64,000 nt of DNA from Taudactylus pleione (lineage: Eukaryota; Chordata; Amphibia; Anura; Myobatrachidae): assembly GCA_031769625.1 (NCBI GenBank), contig JAUIMM010000686.1, forward strand, positions 4,610,001-4,674,000. The letters run 5' to 3'. A program made the position numbers and the translations under genes. The notes under the pieces are model-generated. The model was not told the DNA's origin. It worked only from the letters and a program-made list of their open reading frames with translations, and searched no databases. Of the stretch, positions 22,329 through 33,098 are shown one piece after another. Position 1 is the first letter of the stretch. Each line of letters begins with the position of its first letter.

Positions 22329-23487
22329 TAAGGATATTGAATTAGAACCTCTATACACTCCTGCCTATACCTTCTAATATCCTGCCTATATCTTCTAATG
22401 TTCTGCCTATAAACCTCTAAGGATGACGCTATTTTGCATATGCAGTCATATAGTAAATAAAGACTCCAGACCTTGAACCTGTGGTTCCAAAGCACAAAGT
22501 GATATTTCAAGTAAAAGTACAGTCAGTTACACGCTATGATCTAAGTACAATTTAGCGCAAAGAATTATACAGACCCAAGTACAGTTATACATATGCAGCG
22601 CTTCTGGACCAGATGTAGGCATCAGCAAGAAACCCCCATCAATCAGTATTCAGCAAGAAGACTTAGAGTGGGGTCACAACACACACGTTTATTCTCTCAC
22701 AGAAACAGACAACACAATAGAGAGGCTTGTCGCTGATGCTATTGGTTCCCAAGGAAGATGCATCTGTTGCAGAGCATTTAACAGGTTGATTCAAATAGAC
22801 ACAGTCCAGCCTCTAACAACTGGTTGTCTCTGGTTTCCTGCCTCATGCACATCCTAACAGTTGGTCATATAATGTACATTTTGGTGCTTTAAGTCTCTGC
22901 GGTCCATAAGTTGAGAATGCATGTTACGATCTTCACACTGACGATATCAGAATGCTGTTGAAAGAGTGCAGATCAGTATAATATCAAACATGACTTACTT
23001 ATCATGTATTAAACCTTAGCTACCAAATAACCTTTATTTCACAGCAATTACAATAAATGAACAAACTTGAATCTTATACTTTAAAGCTTATGAGACCTTT
23101 TATGTGAATATGTACTGTGTAAGTATTTGGGGTTTGATATAAAGACGCTAGTTAACTTGGGGCAGATGCGTGCGCATGAAGCTAATAAACAGCGTTTTCA
23201 TACAGGATCTTAGGCATTCGCTAATATGCGACTAGTTAACAGTGCAATTGTGCGTATTAATGTGTGTATGAGAAATGGTGGAAGATGCAATCGCATGATG
23301 CTAATAGTAATATTGCCATATGTACTTAAGTGTGAGTTTACCTAAAATGGCGCTTGGGCGGCCATTCACAAAATGGCGTCTTGCAATCTCATTTTCTAAA
23401 ATGGCATCTTGCGGCCAGTTGCAAGATGGCGTCTTTACGATCTAATATTAAGCTGATCTTGTCTCAGCCAATTATCCAGCTTCGACA
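22329..23487 (-). repeat. Younger retrovirus 3' LTR
   Basis: It matches 34517-35680 over its full length with few differences. On the minus strand the U3 end (plus 23344-23440) has four or more copies of a NAARATGGCGYC word read on the plus strand. An AATAAA-like signal (GAGAATAAACG on the minus strand, near plus 22690) could serve polyadenylation. At the same place the 5' LTR has GAGTATAAACG. Confidence 0.9.
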
Positions 23488-23890
23488 GTCCACCCTTTGC
23501 TATAACAATCTGATTTTAAAAATTAATTTAGGCTTAAATTTATATATTATTTAGTGCTATTATGGGATGGCACAAGGTGGTTCTTAGTCCATCAATAATG
23601 TGTCTCTGAGTGGGGACATAAAACTACTATTATACGCACACCGTGGATCTTGGAAGATCATGTGAAAGGTGTGGGGATACACCAGTCCTATAATGGCAGT
23701 CTTGAAGGGGAATTTGAGACTTTACATTATGTGAGGTGTTTTAAAAATAACATTTCAATAATACATTCTATGCAGGTCTAAATATAATACATTAAATGAT
23801 GGTATTTCCTAGTTCAGGGTTGTAATGCAGTTCTATATTTATCTCAGTATTTATATTGTCATTACTGACCACCATCATAATTTCGTTCTT

Positions 23891-25560
23891 TCATTTTACT
23901 TTATTTTTACATTTTCCAAACTTCAGCACAATAGGAACACACCGGACACATATGCCAATTATTATGATGACAATTAGTATAAGGATATAGAATTTGCCTA
24001 TGCTGGCGATGACTTCCTGGACCCATTCCCCTAGACCTGAGAACCATTTCAGTGGGTTCAGCGATGAAACCCATCCTTCTATCTTCTCCCCTACTTCAGC
24101 CACTGAAGCATTATGGTTCTTATGAAACTCCCATTTTAGCTGCAGAATTTCATCCATCTTCTGGTCTGTCACCTCCTTGGGGTCGCTGGTATCATTGGTG
24201 ACAAAGGTGCAACATTTTACTCCAAATTGGGTGGCCAAAGTTATGCAGTACCCTCCAGTAACAGCAGTTAAATAATTTAACACTAGCCTGTGTTGCACCA
24301 GTTCTTTCTTGTACGCTTGCAATTCTCTACCTGTATACCTGAATGTGTCATCATACATCTCTGTGATATTATCTATCAATTTAGCAAGTTCCTGAATATA
24401 TCTAAAATTTTATGTACCCCGAGCGATCCTGGTGGGATCCAGTGCGACTAAAACTTGGAAGCGAGTTGTCTCACTAATTAACTGAGTGGCTTTATGCACA
24501 TCACCAGGTATCATATTTCATTTGTCTCTGTGTTCATATTGCGTGTGAAGGTTTGGTGATGGTGTTTTTATGGATACCAAGCATTTCAACATGTGTGAGG
24601 GTCATAACTTCTGGGACTACTCTTCCCAGGTAGCACAAACCTTCGGAACTCGGGAAGAGCCACTTATACGCCTTTCTTCCACATATAAAATACACATTAT
24701 CGGGGAGAACATATGGGATGGTATGCATCATTATCATTAAACACATTTCCCGTGCAAACAATCCTATCTCAGGCTCTTCCTTGCAAGTTTCTGGTTGTAT
24801 TATTTTAGCACAATAACCATCTGGTACCTTACCAATAATTTCTTTGGTTGAACTCAATGTATACCGGTACCTAAAATGTTTCCCACTAGATTTAATTGAA
24901 CGTAACAGATCATGATTTTCGGACTCATTATCAGCTCTCTGTGAAAAGGTCATCGTCTGATTATTCCCTGTCATTTCCCAACTCCCGGGTTTATAGGGGT
25001 TGGTTATGTTCAAACACAAAAGTGATCTATCTACTTGGAATTGATAGAGTTTAAAATTAGATGGTTTGGATGAGAGGAATTTTCCATCCAATGATTTCCC
25101 TACATTATGCTGTCCTTGTGGAACATGTCAACACATCCAGCAATCAGTTTGATTTAATACTTTGCCTACCATGCTATGATAATCCTCTAAAGGATACCCA
25201 CCCCAGTACGGGTTATATTTAGGCTGGCACTGTTGAATACAGTTCTCATCAACTAGGGACCCACAAAGCTCACAAATACAGGAATCTTCAGACGATAAAC
25301 TTCCACACCATCCCCGAGTATCCGGAATAACAGCTCTCTTAACAATAACAGTGCTAAGATTAGTCAGACACTCCCCTGATTGGCATAGCACTCCTCCTCA
25401 TTCCACTCCATCAGCACTGCTATCAGCTCCCATCTCCTCAATCCGTCCCCCATCACAGAAATCGGATATCCCAGAACCAACCAGAATGGTGAACACTCTA
25501 AGAGAGAATATGAAAATGAACACAGCAGGCCTGTCCATTGCCACAACAAGACCTGCACAT
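23891..25560 (-). pseudogene. env: Younger retrovirus envelope glycoprotein gene, interrupted
   Basis: Minus-strand reading gives a hydrophobic leader-like start (about 25558-25480), then a surface subunit with the isomerase-type CXXC motif as CWMC (25131). An in-frame stop follows directly. The surface part continues in the same frame (25091-24534), including VYFICGRKAYKWL and GLCYLGRVVPEV, typical of gamma-type surface proteins. After a frameshift the transmembrane subunit (24379-23891) has a heptad region, a cysteine cluster (GGYC, then GVKCC) and a strong membrane anchor near the end (FYILILIVIIIIGICV). A CXXC surface motif plus a CC-type transmembrane motif is the covalently linked gamma-like arrangement, although the cysteine spacing (ten residues) is longer than the usual six. 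At least one stop and two frameshifts make it non-functional. Confidence 0.88.
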
Positions 25561-25572
25561 TTCTTTTAGTTC

Positions 25573-25735
25573 AGGTATCTCACTACGGCCTTTTCAAACC
25601 TCCCAGAACAAGTTCGCGATCGACTGGTCCACACTATCAGCCTTGTCTCCGACTTGTTTCTCCACTAGTTGATTGACCTTTTTGCAGTGAGTGTAATGGA
25701 CCCAGGTATCTCTCCCAGCCAATGATGCCAACTGC
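25573..25735 (-). pseudogene. Younger retrovirus pol, C-terminal tail
   Basis: Just upstream of env on the minus strand, GRDTWVHYTHCKKV matches the C-terminal end of gamma-type integrase, where a W-(I/V)-H motif precedes the env overlap. A few more codons reach a stop near 25575. The homologous sequence ends abruptly at 25735, where Penelope-like sequence begins. Confidence 0.6.
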
Positions 25736-26757
25736 GCTCTGCTGTATGGGCAGATGGGATGTGAGGTGTATTGTTTGTGTCGGGGTGCTGCACCTTCCTA
25801 AAAGCAGGAGTACCGGGTCCTGTGTAATGATATAATGGGGTAGAGGGTGCGGAGGGTGCACTCGCCCTATGGGTGTAATGCTGGAGTAATAGTGTGTTGT
25901 GGTCTTTTGTGTTCGATGTTGTTTGTGGAGTGATGGGGTGTAGGGAGGGAAGGGGGTCTAATGGACTGGAGGTGGTGGGTGAGGAAATGAAGACAGAGGC
26001 AGAAATGGGGGCCAAAGGGTTTATTGGAAAAAACAGTACTAATCCTGTTTGGTCCCAGGCACCCAGGTGGGGTGAGCGATCCACTTGGGGGTGTGTGTGG
26101 GTGGAGACTGGGGAGGTGAGTGGACCCTTTTAGGGGGCTCCTTTCCGTGCAGTTCAATAGACCAGCACGTTACCCCTGCTGGACCTTTGGTCAACAGTCT
26201 TAGGATGTCTTGGGGGGAGGGGAGTGGTGGGTTGGCAGCGGGTCTGGCGGTTGTGGATGTACACCCTGGCGGCGTCCCGCGCCGGGGTATAAGTCTCGGG
26301 GTCACTTACCTACCGGTAGGATTTGTTGGTGAAAAAGGCTTGGGCTGCTGGTAGCTGGTGTTAGTTTCCTTTTGCAGATGCGGTGTTGGATGGCTGTTGC
26401 GGTGTCAGCGGTTGGAGGAAGCTCTGTGTGTGGTAGTGGCTTGCTGGTGCACTGTGGGGCTTGGTGCACCGCGTTGCTGGCATTCTGTTCCCGCTGCTTG
26501 GTGGGTGCCTTCTGGTGTGGATCGCTTAGGGATTGCTGCTGGACGAACAGCTGTGAGTGGAGCTGGTGTTGGTTGCTCACAGGGGGCGGTGCATGGTCGC
26601 CTGGGTCTAGCAGGTGGAGTGGTGATCAAGAGGGGTGCGAAGGGCTTTGCTAGGTGTGATGCCCAGCGCGGCCCTGCGGGTGGTGGGTAGAGAGGGTTCT
26701 GGAAGCAGCAAGTCTCGACCGAGTTCTCCGCAGGAATGAAGAGCTCTGGTGTAAGCT
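25736..26757 (-). repeat. Penelope pseudo-LTR, truncated downstream copy
   Basis: It is nearly identical to 29534-30555. On the minus strand it starts abruptly within the pseudo-LTR at the point where the reverse transcriptase frame breaks off (26757). It therefore marks the junction of two tandem copies rather than a true terminus. Confidence 0.85.
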
Positions 26758-26758
26758 G

Positions 26759-28253
26759 CTTTGTCCAAAAATTGTTTTTTGAGGGTGTTGGCTTGTTCCT
26801 TGTAGTCTGTGAGTCTTGTGCAGTTGCGTCTAATGTGTTTGAATTGTCCTGTGGGGATATTGTCAAGCCAGGTGGGGTGGTGACCACTGGTGGATAGGAT
26901 GTAGCTGTTGACGTCCACTGGTTTTTGGTAGGTTCTGGTGTGTATCTGTTGGTTTTCAATGAAGACTTCCAAGTCGAGGAAGTTGACTGATGTCTGGCTG
27001 TAGTGTGTCGTGAAATGGAGGTTTCTATCGTTATCATTGATGTACTTGATGAAGTCAAGTAATGTGTTGAGGGGGCCTTTCCAGATGCAGAGGTCGTCGT
27101 CGATGTACCTCGTCCATAGGACCAAGTTCGCGTCCCAGCCATGGCCCGTCCATATGTGGGAGTCTTCCCAGCTACTCATGAACAGGTTCGCATAGCTGGG
27201 CGCGAACTTCGTCCCCATGGCGGTGCCCGTCCTCTGCAGGAAAAACTCCCCATTGAACCAGAAATAGTTATGTGAAAGGATGTAGTCAATGCCTTGTAGA
27301 ATGAAAGATAATTGATCTGGTTCCAGTGAATCATCGTGTTTGAGGTGTTCGTTGATGCTGTCGAGTCCTTGTGTGTGATTGATTACAGTGTAGAGTGATG
27401 TAACATCGCTGGTGACCAGCCAGTGGTCATCACCCCATGTTATGTTGTCAAGGATTTTGAGTACATGGGTGGTGTCCTGGAGGTGTGATCGTTGGCGTTT
27501 GACGTGTGGTTGCAGGAAATGGTCAATGTATTGTGAGAGGTTGCTTGATATGGAATTGATGCCGGATATGATTGGTCTGCCTGGTGGATTGGTGATGCTT
27601 TTGTGTATTTTTGGGAGATAGTAGAAAACTGGAATGATGGGGTTGGAGTTGTATATGAAGTTGTATTCGTGTTTGTTCAAGATACCTTTGTCTAGTCCGT
27701 TTTGGAGTATGTGTTTGAGTGTCATGTTAAAGTTATGTGTGGGATCTGTCCTAAGGGTCTCGTATGTGTTTGTGTCTTGTAGTATGCGTAGGGATTCTGT
27801 GATGTAATCGGTTTTGTTCAAGAGTACTATTCCCCCTCCCTTATCAGCTGGTTTAATTATGAGGTTGGTGTCAGTTTTGAGTTCTTTGAGTGCACTGCGT
27901 TCGCCTGCCGTGAGGTTAGGGTTGCGGTGTTTGATTCGGGTGTCAAGTTTGTTCATGTCTTCCATTACCATGTGTTCGAAGGTGTTGATGAAATGTCCTT
28001 TAAGATGGCTGGGGAAGAATTTGGAAGGTGGTCTTAGTGTTGTGTGCTTGAATTTGTCAGGGTTGGTTTCTGAGGTGGTTTTGTTGGATAGGAAGTACTT
28101 TTTTAAGGTTAGTTTGCGGACAAATCTGTTGATGTCTAGGTAGGTTTCGAATTTGTTAAGGTGGTTGTTGGGTGCGAACTTGAGGCCTTTGTTGAGGAGA
28201 ATGATGTCTTTTGGTGTGAGGATGCGTGAGCTGAGGTTGAAGATGCCATTGTT
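26759..28253 (-). pseudogene. Penelope-like reverse transcriptase domain (endonuclease lost)
   Basis: The frame is uninterrupted for about 500 codons after a frameshift at its start. In order it has KGLKFAPN (near 28190), LIIKPADKGGG (about 27850), YYLPKIHKS and PPGRPIISG (about 27600), the first catalytic aspartate in SDVTSLYT (about 27405), GTAMGTKFAPSYANLFM (27225), the catalytic YIDD in WTRYIDDDLCIW (about 27105), and VNFLDLEVF. These are the diagnostic blocks of Penelope-like reverse transcriptases, related to telomerase. The protein should continue through a linker into a GIY-YIG endonuclease. Here it breaks at FLDK (26759) and runs into pseudo-LTR. Long open reading with intact catalytic residues suggests a recent insertion. 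Confidence 0.93.
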
Positions 28254-29410
28254 GTCGGGTGTTGGGGGGTCGGTGGGTGTTTGGGATCTGGTCGGGTGTC
28301 CGCCTCTGCATCCACGTCTCGTTGGTCTAGTTTTCTCTTTATGCTGTGTGGGTGTATGATTAGTGATGGTGATAGGCAGGTGCGGCTGCCTGCCTCCAAA
28401 TCTAAAAAATGATTGGACCATTGTTCTTCTGTGTTTGTGGGTGTACATCTTGCTGGTGGTGAGGTGGTGGTGAGGTGTGTTGATAGTGTGTGTTTTGGAT
28501 TGTCCTGTGTGGTGATGAGTGCAGAGGTGTCTCTGAGAGTGTTGACCCACCCTTGTCTCAGGGAGTTTCTGGCTAGGTCTTCGTATTGTTCAGAGTCCGA
28601 TGGGTCTTCTATCTCGTGTATGCTGAAGGATGTGTCTATGTCGGAGTCTAGTTCCTGGACGTCTGTGTAGTCTATGTGTGTAGGTTGGGTGTTTGTCGGG
28701 TTGTGGCTCTTGTGGACTTTGGACATATATTGTTGGTAGGTAAGTTCTAATTTCTTGTAGATGGGTGTATCTGGGGGGTCGGTGCTGTGTCCTTGTGGTC
28801 TCCCTGTTCGGGGGTTGTGTTTTGGTTGTGATTTTGTGTCTGTCTGTGTCTTGTTCCTGTGGTTTTTGATGGTGGGTTTGTGGTTGGAGTTGCTGCGGTT
28901 GGTCTTACCAAACTTGTCTCGTAGAATTTTGTTTTTTTTTGTTTCTATGATGGCTTGCTCTGTTTTATGTAGTTTGGTCCTGGTGAGTGTGACCAGGTTC
29001 CTAAACTCCTCCTCGCTTTTGTAGGGGTCTAGATCCTTATCCAGGGTGTTGATTTGTGTGTCGAGTGTGGATAATTCCTCTTTATGGTTGGTGATGATAA
29101 GGTTGATCAGTTGTTTGGAGCAGTTATGTAGAATGTGCTTCCATTGGGTCATGAAGTGTTGGTTATCTTGACTGTGTGATGGTGTTTTCTGTACTACTAG
29201 GCCTTTTGGTATGATGTCATTGTCAGAGTACCATTGGAGTATGTGTGTGTCCCACCATAGTTTTGTTTCTCTGGTGATTAATTTCTCTAATTGTAGGTAA
29301 GTATGGCAAAATGTGTTGCTGTTGTTATGTAGTTTAACGCTGTGTTCTAGGTCACGGAGGAGAGTATTGGCCCTATCTAATCTTGTCTCTCTGATGTTGA
29401 AAATTCCCAT
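28136..29410 (-). pseudogene. Penelope-like element N-terminal coding region
   Basis: An open frame of 424 codons from ATG 29410 lies immediately upstream of the reverse transcriptase. It is basic and polar, with predicted helices (RANTLLRDLEHSVKLHNN, LSTLDTQINTLDKDLD) and a Thr/Pro-rich middle, like the poorly conserved N-terminal part of these proteins. Near 28260 the coding continues in the other frame (NGIFNLSSRILTPKD). One single-base event therefore separates the two parts of what should be a single protein. Beyond that point the remaining ~40 codons of this frame are an overrun. Confidence 0.75.
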
Positions 29411-29533
29411 GTGTGGATGTGATGTCGTTGGTACTATTGGGGTGTAGTGGGTGTTTCTGTGTGTTCTCTGCTCAAGGACAGAGTGCGGCAGTTCTGGGTA
29501 CTAATGAAGATAACTGCAAATGATGGGTTAGAA

Positions 29534-30775
29534 CTGCGCTCTGCTGTATGGGCAGATGGGATGTGAGATGTATTGTTTGTGTCGGGGTGCTGCACCTTCC
29601 TAAAAGCAGGAGTACCGGGTCCTGTGTAACGATATAATGGGGTAGAGGGTGCGGAGGGTGCACTCGCCCTATGGGTGTAATGCTGGAGTAATAGTGTGTT
29701 GTGGTTTTTTGTGTTCGATGTTGTTTGTGGAGTGATGGGGTGTAGGGAGGGAAGGGGGTCTAATGGACTGGAGGTGGTGGGTGAGGAAATGAAGACAGAG
29801 GCAGAAATGGGGGCCAAAGGGTTTATTGGAAAAAAACAGTACTAATCCTGTTTGGTCCCAGGCACCCAGGTGGGGTGAGCGATCCACTTGGGGGTGTGTG
29901 TGGGTGGAGACTGGGGAGGTGAGTTCGCCCTTTTAGGGGGCTCCTTTCCGTGCAGTTCAATAGACCAGCACTTTACCCCTGCTGGACCTTTGGTCAACAG
30001 TCTTAGGATGTCTCGGGGGGAGGGGAGTGGTGGGTTGGCAGCGGGTCTGGCGGTTGTGGATGTACACCCTGGCGGCGTCCCGTGCAGGGGTATAAGTCTC
30101 AGAGTCACTTACCTACCGGTAGGATTTGTTGGTGAAAAAGGCTTGGGCTGCTGGTAGCTGGTGTTAGTTTCCTTTTGCAGATGCGGTGTTGGATGGCTGT
30201 TGCGGTGTCAGCGGTTGGAGGAAGCTCTGTGTGTGGTAGTGGCTTGCTGGTGCACTGTGGGGCTTGGTGCACCGCGTTGCTGGCATTCTGTTCCCGCTGC
30301 CTGGTGGGTGCCTGCTGGTGTGGATCGCTTAGGGATTGCTGCTGGACGAACAGCTGTGAGTGGAGCTGGTGTTGGTTGCTCCCAGGGGGCGGTGTGTGGT
30401 CGCCTGGGTCTAGCAGGTGGAGTGGTGATCAAGAGGGGTGCGAAGGGCTTTGCTAGGTGTGATGCCCAGCGCGGCCCTGTGGGTGGTGGGTAGAGAGGGT
30501 TCTGGAAGCAGCAAGGCTCGACCGAGTTCTCCACAGGAATGAAGAGCTCTGGTGTAAGCTGGCTGTGGTGTCAGAATGTAGGGGGTCTCCAATGCATTTC
30601 GGCAGGGGCTCTGCCTTCTTCAAGGAGGTAAGAAGTGTGGCTATGCATGTGTGAGGTATAAATGTGGAACTTCCGGGTTCTGTGTTTGTCAGGTGGTGGA
30701 GATGACCAATCAGGGCTAAGAGTGGGTGTGGCCCATATATATGATAGGTCATGGGTGATTGTGCGAGGCTAAGCA
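29534..30775 (-). repeat. Penelope pseudo-LTR, complete copy
   Basis: The 5' part of the minus-strand element. It shares about 1.0 kb with 25736-26757 as a direct repeat, and its last ~340 bases (30440-30775) are inverted relative to 32750-33098. It carries the hammerhead-like motif at 30586-30629. A TATATATGGGCC stretch near 30735-30745 may be part of the promoter. Confidence 0.85.
30586..30629 (-). ncRNA. Hammerhead-ribozyme-like motif in Penelope pseudo-LTR (copy 1)
   Basis: On the minus strand, CTCC is followed by TTGAAGA, then a stem-loop GGCAG-AGCCC-CTGCC, then GAAA, a short TGCATT, and GGAG that can pair with the first CTCC. This is the order stem I, core, stem II, GAAA, short stem III, stem I of a minimal hammerhead. 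Penelope-like elements are known to carry hammerheads in this position. The core has T where the canonical CUGANGA has C, so cleavage activity is doubtful. Confidence 0.5.
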
Positions 30776-31113
30776 ACACCACGAATGTCATATATCTTAT
30801 ACAATGCCCCTGCAACCAACAATACATCGGCAGAACCACCAGACCACTTAAAACCAGGATCCAAGAACACCTCAGAAACATCACGAAACAGACAGACAAC
30901 CACAGCATACCGATACACTTCCAAGAACACCACCATAGCAACACGACAGGCATCAGATTCACAGGCATTAAACACATCAAGAAAAACTGGAGGGGAGGGA
31001 ACCACACCAAGACCCTAAACAAGGAAGAACTCCGGTGGATCTTCACCCTCAAAACACTAGCACCCAAAGGACTAAACATCGATAACGAGATTAAATCAGT
31101 CATCTCCAAATGA
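30776..31113 (+). pseudogene. Penelope-like GIY-YIG endonuclease domain, 5'-truncated
   Basis: It encodes NVIYLIQCPCNQQYIGRT (the GIY and YIG elements), then RPLKTRIQEHL with the conserved arginine. Near the end come EELRWIFTLKTLAPKGLN with the catalytic-type glutamate region and a stop at 31113. In intact elements this domain is fused after the reverse transcriptase. Here it starts abruptly from inverted pseudo-LTR sequence and lies on the opposite strand to the reverse transcriptase. The zinc-binding linker expected upstream is absent. The open frame appears to start at 30751 only because the pseudo-LTR happens to be open there. Confidence 0.9.
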
Positions 31114-32459
31114 ACACGGCCACCATATACTTGACACATTAACAACACCGATCCCCACGCAACCCCGCGTACTCAACCTCTTAAAATGTCAAGACAATCC
31201 GACCTTCCACCCTCTGACCATCCAAACCCCCCCTCCACTAAATCATCTACCACCTCCCCCTACCGCCCCCATCAAGCCATACTCACCTTCAAATGCTGAC
31301 ACCCAGAATCAGTGATCCCCATTCACCCCCCGCATCACCGTTACCTTGACATCCCCTTCCCCAACCAACCCTGCCCTAACACATACACACCCTGACACCT
31401 TGATCACTACCACCCCCATACCCTTTATATCGCCTGCACCACCAATTCCAACACCCCCACCCACATCCCAAACGGACTCCCCCCGACACAACAGACAGCG
31501 GCCCTCACACTTATACACCTAGTCACGACCTCATCCGAGCCACCCCCGTCCCCCTCACCTCATCGCCCAGCACATTAAGCACCCATTACACCCCACTGCC
31601 ACACACATTTAAGACACACCCCGCCCCCCGCTTCTCTATGTTGCTATGGCTCCTGTCTGACACACATCACCGATCCGTAACATGAACACACACCTGCCCC
31701 CTACCCCCCTCACGCTACATTTTATCCCAGCCCCCACACACATTCCTGCCTCTATAGTGACCACACCACCCCAAGACGGCACCCCTTCCCCCCCCTCTCC
31801 ACAACAAGACCATTTACACACTACTGCACCAAACACATTCCACACACTAAGAACCTATTAGTCAACACACCAACCTTACTCCTCCTCACCACACGTTGAC
31901 ACACACTTCCCCGTGTCAGTCGATTTAACCACTTGGCCACACCACATATATACTTACACAACCCTGGCATTCCACACATCATACAGGTTAGCGATACTAA
32001 CCACTACTCCCACCCTCCCACTACACGCGGCCATCATCTAGACACCATTATACACATAACAGGAATGTCCACTACAGCACTGCCAGCTTGACACATGCCA
32101 CACGCACCAGTCTTATTCCATCTCCCCCTGCCCGATCACCTAGCCACCATCCCCGGAGAGATGCCCATCCACACCTCCCCGGACCCCTGCGGTCACCCGA
32201 GCCACCAACCATCACCCTCATAATCACCCCCCCACACACACATTTGGCCGCCTGCACCACGGGACTAAACTACCACGACAATGCTGTTTCACATCCCCAC
32301 CTCCACAATAATTGCCTTACACACCCCGGTGCCCTTGACCCCCACCCTACTCGCCACATGCCCCTGCCCGCTCATTAAATCCTCCACACAGCACAAAACA
32401 CTCTGCATACCTCCTCCGCCCAACGCACGCCAGAGCCAGCTGTCACCTTAACCCATGTA
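31114..32459 (+). other. C/A-rich 3' region of the inverted Penelope fragment
   Basis: Continuous with the endonuclease and extremely biased to C and A on the plus strand (CACACC, CCCCCAC runs). No coding signal is visible; the minus-strand frames are G/T-rich low-complexity shadows. By position it is the 3' untranslated region. Confidence 0.6.
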
Positions 32460-32760
32460 AACATACGGAAACCCTACACAGCACAAGATTGGCTGCCAGA
32501 ACCACGTGACCACCTCCAACCAACCGCACCCGGTCTCGATCCCCATAGCAGCTGCATAATGCATTAAAGCACACCAGCCCCAGCATACACACCCACACCA
32601 GCAGAGCACACGATTGGCTGCCGACACCACATGACCGCCGCTGACCATTCACAGCCCGTCACAATCCCCATAGCAGCCACATATGCACCCAGACACGAGC
32701 TCCAGCTAACACAACCACAGCTGCACAGTAAACCATTGGCTGCCCAAACCACGTGACGTT
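32460..32760 (+). promoter_or_regulatory. Three ~123-bp repeats with CCAAT-box and E-box
   Basis: The combination ATTGGCTGCC followed 6-8 bases later by CACGTGAC (CACATGAC in the middle copy) occurs at about 32488, 32613 and 32735. Spacing is 122-125 bases. ATTGG is a CCAAT box in reverse and CACGTG is a USF/MYC-type E-box. The repeats lie just before the pseudo-LTR start, so they probably form the promoter. The regulatory role is inferred. Confidence 0.55.
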
Positions 32761-33098
32761 ATCACCCAACCACAGGCTTAGCCTCGCACAATCACCCACG
32801 ACCTATCAGATACATGGGCCACACCCACTCTTAGCCCTGATTGGTCATCTCAACCACCTGACAAACACAGAACCCGTAAGTTCCACATTTAAACCTCACA
32901 CATGCATAGCCACACTTCTTACCTCCTTGAAGAAGGCAGAGCCCCTGCCGAAACGCGTTGGGGACCCCCTACATTCTGACACCACAGCCAGCTTACACCA
33001 GAGCTCTTCATTCCTGCGGAGAACTCGGTCGAGCCTTGCTGCTTCCAGAACCCTCTCTACCCACCACCCGCAGGGCCACGCTGGGCATCACACATGGC
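32761..33098 (+). repeat. Penelope pseudo-LTR fragment in inverted orientation
   Basis: Reverse complement of about 30440-30775, differing at scattered positions. It includes a second hammerhead-like motif. It stops at 33098, where retroviral gag sequence resumes, so this is the right insertion boundary. Confidence 0.85.
32922..32963 (+). ncRNA. Hammerhead-ribozyme-like motif (copy 2)
   Basis: CCTCC, then TTGAAGA, a five-pair stem GGCAG/CTGCC with loop AGCCC, GAAA, CGCGTT and GGGG. The layout matches copy 1. Several bases outside the core differ between copies while stem II is unchanged. The first core base is again T instead of C. Confidence 0.5.

Larger units (their letters stand above)
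25736..33098 (-). mobile_element. Rearranged Penelope-like element
   Basis: This block replaces the middle of the younger provirus. From 30775 down to 25736 it reads, on the minus strand: pseudo-LTR (30775-29534), the N-terminal and reverse transcriptase coding parts (29410-26759), then a second, partial copy of the pseudo-LTR (26757-25736). From 30776 up to 33098 it reads on the plus strand: GIY-YIG endonuclease, a C/A-rich 3' region, promoter-like repeats and the start of a pseudo-LTR. The two halves therefore meet head to head at about 30775. Direct repeats from tandem copies and inverted end fragments are both known for this superfamily. Neither half is complete: the minus half lacks the endonuclease and the plus half lacks the reverse transcriptase. 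Confidence 0.88.

Noticed and set aside
26405..27142. 245-codon minus-strand frame overlapping the Penelope reverse transcriptase
   Set aside because: It lies in an alternative frame of the same DNA. The overlapping frame has the conserved reverse transcriptase blocks; this one has only Thr/Ser/Pro-rich sequence.
31309..32752. Several short Gly/Val/Cys-rich minus-strand frames
   Set aside because: These are antisense readings of the C/A-rich Penelope 3' region. Composition alone keeps them open.
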